Assembly: GCA_046349215.1 (NCBI GenBank) | Contig: JAXMCV010000001.1 | Coordinates: forward strand, 124,001 to 188,000 | Direction: 5' to 3' | Source of the DNA: JAJXWB01 sp046349215 | GTDB taxonomy: Bacteria; Pseudomonadota; Alphaproteobacteria; Rhizobiales; Beijerinckiaceae | DNA length: 64,000 bases | Shown: positions 59,268 to 64,000 of the stretch, piece after piece | Numbering within the stretch: the stretch's first letter is position 1 | Layout of the letters: every line of letters starts with the position of its first letter | Position numbers and translations under genes: made by a program | The notes under the pieces: generated by a model | What the model was told of the DNA's origin: nothing | The model's database searches: none | Seen by the model: the letters and a program-made list of their open reading frames with translations, nothing else

Positions 59268-61976
59268 CTAGGCGACGCTTCGCTGCGCGGAGGGTTCGGC
59301 GAGCAGCCGGACCGCGGCGCAGGCTTCATCCACGAGCGGCGCCACCGACAGAACCAGGGCTTCCTCCGGCATCCGCATGTCGATGCGGCAAGCGCGCTCG
59401 ATGGCGAGCGTCGCGCCCGCGACCGCCGTCGCGCCGATGTTGGCGCTCATCGACTTAAGGCCGTGAGCGGCCGCCGCAAGCGCCTCGCGATCCCCGCTCG
59501 CGAAAGCCCGGGCGATCGCGGCCGCCGATTTCGGCGCGTGCCCGCAATAAAGCGATACGATGCGCAGGACCGCCGCGTTGTCGCCGCCGCTCATCTCGCG
59601 CAGGCCTTCGATGACCTTGGCGTCGATCGCGCCCGAGGCGACGGGCGCCGCAACGGTTTCGGCCTGCGGCGCGTCCGTCGCCGGAGCGTCGCCGTCGCCG
59701 ATATGCGTGCGCAGGCATTCGGCCATCGCGGCCAGCGTGAAGGGCTTGTGCAGCACGCCGTCCATGCCGGACTCGCGCCAGGCCTGCGCGCCCGCGCCGA
59801 CGACATGCGCCGTCAAGGCGACGATCTTCAGGCGCGCGCGTGACGTTTCAGCCTCGCGGGCGCGGATGGCGCGCGTGGCTTCGTAACCGTCCATGACCGG
59901 CATGCTGCCGTCCATGAACACGAGATCGTAGGTCTTGCGCTCGACGCATTCGACGGCCTGGCAACCATCCTCCGCCATGTCGGCCTCGATGCCGAGGCGG
60001 CGCAAGGCTTCGGCGGCGACTTCGCGATTGACCGCGCCGTCGTCGACGACGAGCACGCGCGCATGGGCGAAGCGCGGCAGGTCCGCCCTGCCCTTTTCGT
60101 CCGTCGTCGCCTCGATGCGCCGTCCCTCGACGACAGCGGCGACGATCTCGTCGGTTTCCGGGCGCGACAGCGGGCGATTCAGGGCGCAGGCTGCGCGGCC
60201 CTCCGCCAGGAGGCGATCGGTCGCCGCGCCGAGGCCGGCGACCGCCACGACAACGCCCTGCGCGCATTCGGCGCGCCGTGTCGAAAGCAATTCGGCGTCG
60301 GCGAACACGATGCGTGCGCCAGCCGCGCTCGTTTCGAGTTCCTCGGCTCCGACGAAGGCCACGACGAATCCGGCCTCGCGGAGTGAAAGCGCCAGATGCG
60401 CGCGCGTTCCCTCGCCCTCGACGCAAACGACGGCGCGGGTCGAGGTATCTTCCGGCGCGAGCCGCGCGCGGCGCGAGGAGACGGATGCAGCCGACAGCGG
60501 CAGTGTGAAGAAGAAGCGTGCGCCAGCGCCGGTGGAACTCGCAACGCGCAGGTCGCCGCCCATCGCGGCGACGAGCTTGCGGGCGATGGCGAGGCCGAGG
60601 CCGGTGCCGCCGAACTTGCGCGTCGTCGACTGGTCGGCCTGCGTGAACGCTCCGAAGATTCCATCGAGCTTGTCTTCGGCGATGCCGATGCCGGTATCGA
60701 CCACCGAAAACAGCACACGGCTTGAATCCTGCGGATCCTGCTCGATCTCGACCGACACGCCCCCGCGCTCGGTGAATTTCAGGCCGTTGTTGACGAGATT
60801 CGACAGGACCTGGCCGAGGCGGACCGGATCGGCGTCGACGCGCGCGCCGGGCGGCAGACGTACGATGCTGGCGAGATCGAGATTCTTCGACTGCGCGCGG
60901 TCGCCGAACAGGCGCGTGACGTCGTCTGCCGCCTCGACCGGATCGACGGCCATGGTTTCGACCTCGAGCTTGCCGGCCTCGATCTTCGAGAGATCGAGAA
61001 TGTCGTTGATGATCGCCAGCAGTGTCTGGCCCGAGCGCACGATCACGTCGGCGTTCTTGCGCGCGCGAGGCGGAAGGTCGGAGGCGGCGAGAAGTTCGGC
61101 CATGACCATCACGCCGTTCATCGGCGTCCTGATCTCGTGGCTCATGGTCGCCAGAAAATCGCTCTTGGCCTTGTTGGCCTCCTCCGCCGCCTCGGTGGCG
61201 CGGCGATAGTCGGCCGTGCGGTCGGCGACATCCTGCTCCAGCTTGTCCCTGTGCGCCGCCAGTTCCTCGGTCCGCTGCCGGATTTCCGAGATCATCGTGT
61301 CGAAGCCGCGGATCAGTACGCCGATCTCGTCGCGCCGGTCCGACGACATGGCGACCGAATAATCGTGATCCTTGCGGACGCGCGACATGACCGAAGCGAG
61401 GTCCATCAGCGGCCGCGTCATGGGTCCGAGCATGCGCATGGCGACGAGGACGGCCAGCGTCAAAGCGCCGAGGCCGCCCAGCGCGGTCACCTTCAGCGCA
61501 TTGGCGATGCGCTGCGAGAGATCCGAGACATCGCCGACCAGCACCAGGCGGCCGACGCGTTCGCCGGCCTCGACGACCGGCACGGCGACTTCCAGCGTGC
61601 GCGAACCGAGCAGCTTCAACTGGTCGACGACGACGCCGCGCTCGACCTCGAGCACATCGCTCTCGAGTTGTTCGGCCTGGCCGGACTCGGCCAGCGTGTG
61701 TCCCGATTTGTCCTCGACGCGTACATAGGACGCGCCGGGAATTGAGCCGATGGCGCGCAGCGCGCGGAAGGCCGCCTGCTCATTGCCGAGCGCGGTCGGA
61801 TGGGCCACGGCCGCGGCGATCGCATTGGCTGTGGAGAGCATCGTCTCCTGCTTGGTCTGGGCGTAGAGGGTCGCCTCCTGCCAGATCGAGACACAAGCCT
61901 CCACGGCCTGCGCGATGATGATCGCGCCACAGACCGTCAGGATGAATTTGGTTCGTATCGATCCGAGCCTGGCCAT
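59268..61976 (-). CDS. Hybrid sensor histidine kinase with degenerate and intact receivers and HPt
   Basis: 902 residues from the ATG at 61976. TM helices at about 12-30 and 163-183 enclose a periplasmic sensor; then HAMP, HisKA with His280 (LATMSHEIRTP), HATPase_c with DTGIGI and GGTGLGLAI, a first receiver that lacks the acidic pocket and has Arg for the conserved Lys (pseudo-receiver), a second receiver with phospho-Asp in VFMDGSMPVMDG, and a C-terminal HPt with His in AAHGLKSMSANIGA. BarA/ArcB-like phosphorelay. The signal is unknown. Confidence 0.92.
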   Translation of the reverse strand: MARLGSIRTKFILTVCGAIIIAQAVEACVSIWQEATLYAQTKQETMLSTANAIAAAVAHPTALGNEQAAFRALRAIGSIPGASYVRVEDKSGHTLAESGQAEQLESDVLEVERGVVVDQLKLLGSRTLEVAVPVVEAGERVGRLVLVGDVSDLSQRIANALKVTALGGLGALTLAVLVAMRMLGPMTRPLMDLASVMSRVRKDHDYSVAMSSDRRDEIGVLIRGFDTMISEIRQRTEELAAHRDKLEQDVADRTADYRRATEAAEEANKAKSDFLATMSHEIRTPMNGVMVMAELLAASDLPPRARKNADVIVRSGQTLLAIINDILDLSKIEAGKLEVETMAVDPVEAADDVTRLFGDRAQSKNLDLASIVRLPPGARVDADPVRLGQVLSNLVNNGLKFTERGGVSVEIEQDPQDSSRVLFSVVDTGIGIAEDKLDGIFGAFTQADQSTTRKFGGTGLGLAIARKLVAAMGGDLRVASSTGAGARFFFTLPLSAASVSSRRARLAPEDTSTRAVVCVEGEGTRAHLALSLREAGFVVAFVGAEELETSAAGARIVFADAELLSTRRAECAQGVVVAVAGLGAATDRLLAEGRAACALNRPLSRPETDEIVAAVVEGRRIEATTDEKGRADLPRFAHARVLVVDDGAVNREVAAEALRRLGIEADMAEDGCQAVECVERKTYDLVFMDGSMPVMDGYEATRAIRAREAETSRARLKIVALTAHVVGAGAQAWRESGMDGVLHKPFTLAAMAECLRTHIGDGDAPATDAPQAETVAAPVASGAIDAKVIEGLREMSGGDNAAVLRIVSLYCGHAPKSAAAIARAFASGDREALAAAAHGLKSMSANIGATAVAGATLAIERACRIDMRMPEEALVLSVAPLVDEACAAVRLLAEPSAQRSVA

Positions 61977-62162
61977 GCCCCATCCCTGCGCCTGCACGGG
62001 CGCATCCGGAAGGAGACATCAAAAAGTTGAGCGATGCCTTAATCGACGCAATTTAGGAAGCGTAAGCCGCCTTGGGCTCGGCCGCATAATTTTTCTGCAC
62101 AATTCAGGGCGTTAGCACATCGTTCGCATTTGACCCGTAGCCTCCCGGCCAGGGGTGCGCCC

Positions 62163-63476
62163 ATGTTCGCAATTCGTACGCGTTTCGATTTTCCAAAACG
62201 GCTGATCGGCCAGGCGCGCATGTTTCTTCGCGCGCGGTCGGGCAATGTCGCGGTGCTCTTCTCGATCGGCGTTCCCGTCTTCCTTCTCGCCGGCGGCGGC
62301 GCCGTGGACTACATGCGCACCGTGACGGCCAAGTCCTCGCTGCAGGCGCTGGCGGACGGCGCGGCGCTGGCCGGCGCACAGTCCTTGCGGCTGGCCAATT
62401 CCAATGCGACGACCGTCACGCAGACCGTCTCGGGCTACGTCTCCTCGCGGACGGGCGGCATGGGCGGCACGGTCGCCTCCACCACGAACCTCCTTTCGAA
62501 CAACACGATCGTCTCCGTCCAGTTGACCCAGACCGTGCCGACGATCGTCGCCAAGGCCGTCGGCTACGGGCCCGTCAACATCACCGCGAAAGCCCAGGCG
62601 AAGAACGCGGGCAACACCCTGCCGCTCTGCGTCGTCGGCCTCGACCCGTCCCAGAGTTCGACCGTCTCGGTCGATGTCGCGACAATAAACGCGCAGGGCT
62701 GCCAGATCCTGTCGGACGCCACCGCGACCGATTCCGTCTCTGCCACCAACAACGCGCGTATCAATTCGGGCCGCCTCTGCTCCAGCGGCGGCGCCCGCAA
62801 CGACGGCACGGCGATCTACTCGCCGGCGCCGCAGACCGATTGTCCGCCGCTGAACGATCCGCTGGCCGGCCGCGCCGCGCCGACCGTCGGTTCCTGCCTG
62901 CTGACCAACCTGGTCGTGACCAATGCGCTGGTCCTCATCCCCGGCACCTATTGCGGCGGCCTGAAGGTAACGAGCGGCGGGTCGGTCTTCATGCTGCCGG
63001 GGACCTATGTCATGAAGGACGGGCCGCTCACCGTCACCGGCGGCGCAACGCTGCAGGGCAGCGACGTCAGCATCTATCTTGCCAACGACGACGCCACCCT
63101 CGATATCAAGAACAATTCTACGATCAACCTGTCGGCCCCGGCCACAGGCCCGATGGCCGGCATACTCATATTCGAGAGCCGCAACGCGCCCCTCTACCGC
63201 AACCACAATTTCCAGAGCCGCAATGCGCCGAACATGCTCGGCACGATCTACATGCCGCGCGGCATCCTCAACATCGGCGTGTCCGGCGGCGGCGGCAGCG
63301 GCGGCCTGGCCATCGGCTCCAGCGCCGCCTGGACGATCATCGTGGCCCGACGGCTCGTCGTGACGGACAACCAGGTCCTTAACCTCAACACCAATTACAG
63401 CGCGACCAACGTGCCGCCGCCGGTCGGCCTCGGACCGACGAGCACGTACGGCCTGTCGACCAAGCTGGTGAACTGA
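62163..63476 (+). CDS. TadG-like pilus/surface protein with a beta-helix-like tail
   Basis: 437 residues from the ATG at 62163. N-terminal TadE/TadG-type segment: a single TM helix (VAVLFSIGVPVFLLAGGGAVDY) followed by TAKSSLQALADGAALAGAQ, the class signature. From about residue 150 on, a Ser/Thr/Asn/Gly-rich region with short strand repeats (PGTYVMKDGPLTVTGGATLQ, GTIYMPRGILNI) suggests a right-handed beta-helix. Several Cys could form disulfides. TadG-like proteins help anchor or assemble Flp pili, but no other tad genes are in the window. Confidence 0.75.
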   Translation: MFAIRTRFDFPKRLIGQARMFLRARSGNVAVLFSIGVPVFLLAGGGAVDYMRTVTAKSSLQALADGAALAGAQSLRLANSNATTVTQTVSGYVSSRTGGMGGTVASTTNLLSNNTIVSVQLTQTVPTIVAKAVGYGPVNITAKAQAKNAGNTLPLCVVGLDPSQSSTVSVDVATINAQGCQILSDATATDSVSATNNARINSGRLCSSGGARNDGTAIYSPAPQTDCPPLNDPLAGRAAPTVGSCLLTNLVVTNALVLIPGTYCGGLKVTSGGSVFMLPGTYVMKDGPLTVTGGATLQGSDVSIYLANDDATLDIKNNSTINLSAPATGPMAGILIFESRNAPLYRNHNFQSRNAPNMLGTIYMPRGILNIGVSGGGGSGGLAIGSSAAWTIIVARRLVVTDNQVLNLNTNYSATNVPPPVGLGPTSTYGLSTKLVN

Positions 63477-63576
63477 CGGCGTCCGGACGGTCCTTTGAGC
63501 CCCGAAGCCGGGGCGCGCACGCAGCTTAAGCAATCGTCAGCACATTCTTCCTAGTCTGGCGGCGAGGAGTTTGACC

Positions 63577-64000
63577 GTGAGCGACACGATCGACCAGGAC
63601 CGCGCCTATACGTTCGTTCTCGGCGGCAACGTCCGCATTCTCGTGATGGACGACGATCCGATCCAGTGCGAATTCGCGCGGGTCTACCTGTCGACGCCGA
63701 CCGCCGAGGTCGAGACGGCCGAGAACGGCGAGGACGGACTGCGCCTGCTGAAGGCGGAAAAGTTCGATCTCGCCGTCGTCGACCTCGACATGCCCGTGAT
63801 GAACGGCTTCCAGGTCATCCGCAGCATTCGCAACGATCCCGAACTTCGCAACCTGCCGATCGTCATCGTCACCGGCCGCGAGGACGTCGAATCCATCGAC
63901 CGCGCCTATGACGAAGGCGCAACCTCCTTCGTGACCAAGCCGGTCAACTGGCGCCTGCTCAGCTATCAGTTGCGCTACGTCCTGCGCGCGCAGCGGATGG
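63577..64000 (+). CDS. Response regulator, N-terminal receiver (truncated by window)
   Basis: Starts at a GTG at 63577 with GAGGAG upstream and runs off the right edge after 141 codons. The receiver has the acidic pair in LVMDDDPIQ, phospho-Asp69 in VVDLDMPVMNGF and the Lys in FVTKPVN. The output domain is not visible, so it could be a DNA-binding or diguanylate cyclase type. Confidence 0.88.
   Translation, partial: MSDTIDQDRAYTFVLGGNVRILVMDDDPIQCEFARVYLSTPTAEVETAENGEDGLRLLKAEKFDLAVVDLDMPVMNGFQVIRSIRNDPELRNLPIVIVTGREDVESIDRAYDEGATSFVTKPVNWRLLSYQLRYVLRAQRM

Noticed and set aside
63500..63520. GCCCCG-AAGC-CGGGGC hairpin after the TadG-like gene as a terminator
   Set aside because: No T-run follows and the stem is short, so termination is not supported.

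Overview
The window reads as a chromosomal segment of a high-GC alphaproteobacterium. The likely order is Hyphomicrobiales (Rhizobiales). The evidence is a nifS-sufBCDS-sufT-sufA operon, a hom-glpX pair, a gyrA-coaD-ppi-queA neighbourhood, an RNase E with a large acidic insertion in its S1 domain, a CtrA-type TTAA-N7-TTAA box and dispersed palindromic repeats. Genus cannot be fixed from the sequence alone. Nearly all of it is housekeeping. I saw no phage, insertion sequence, CRISPR array, tRNA or rRNA gene.

Region by region. 1-3400: a YadA-like trimeric autotransporter adhesin on the minus strand, followed by a translationally coupled secreted Ala/Pro-rich protein that runs off the left edge; a CtrA-like box lies upstream. 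3461-11173: tgt and queA (queuosine synthesis) separated by accessory genes: a long-type argG, a divergent mobA/mobR pair (3-hydroxybenzoate 4-hydroxylase and MarR regulator) with a clear operator, and a PPOX flavoprotein; vapBC lies just upstream of queA. 11282-16788: ppiB, a small secreted protein, ppiA, coaD, gyrA and a TfoX-like protein. 16884-23892: the SUF iron-sulfur operon. 24082-31618: TRIC-type channel, MOSC protein, glpX, hom, a GYF/membrane protein, an Eis-like acetyltransferase, a gene-free stretch with a strong promoter and a highly foldable transcript candidate, and an alpha/beta hydrolase. 31788-38066: MBL/beta-CASP nuclease, HiPIP, SbmA/YddA-like ABC exporter, anmK and three small redox genes (CcmG-like, AhpD-like, Bcp). 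38339-45167: a large AsmA-like protein, tyrS, an M23 peptidase and a small membrane protein. 45216-53865: prfB (with the programmed +1 frameshift), mrcA and amiC on the minus strand, divergent from rne. 54055-64000: a serine hydrolase, an aminotransferase, an M48 protease with TPR-like tail, a DsbA-like oxidoreductase, a hybrid histidine kinase, a TadG-like surface/pilus protein and a truncated response regulator.

Functional themes are envelope building (mrcA, amiC, M23, M48, AsmA-like, anmK, adhesin, TadG-like), Fe-S cluster assembly, and thiol/peroxide redox. Observations most worth checking are the candidate structured RNA near 30494-30890, the adhesin plus coupled periplasmic protein under a CtrA-like box, a Tgt lacking two expected zinc cysteines, the mobR operator, and several families of intergenic palindromes.
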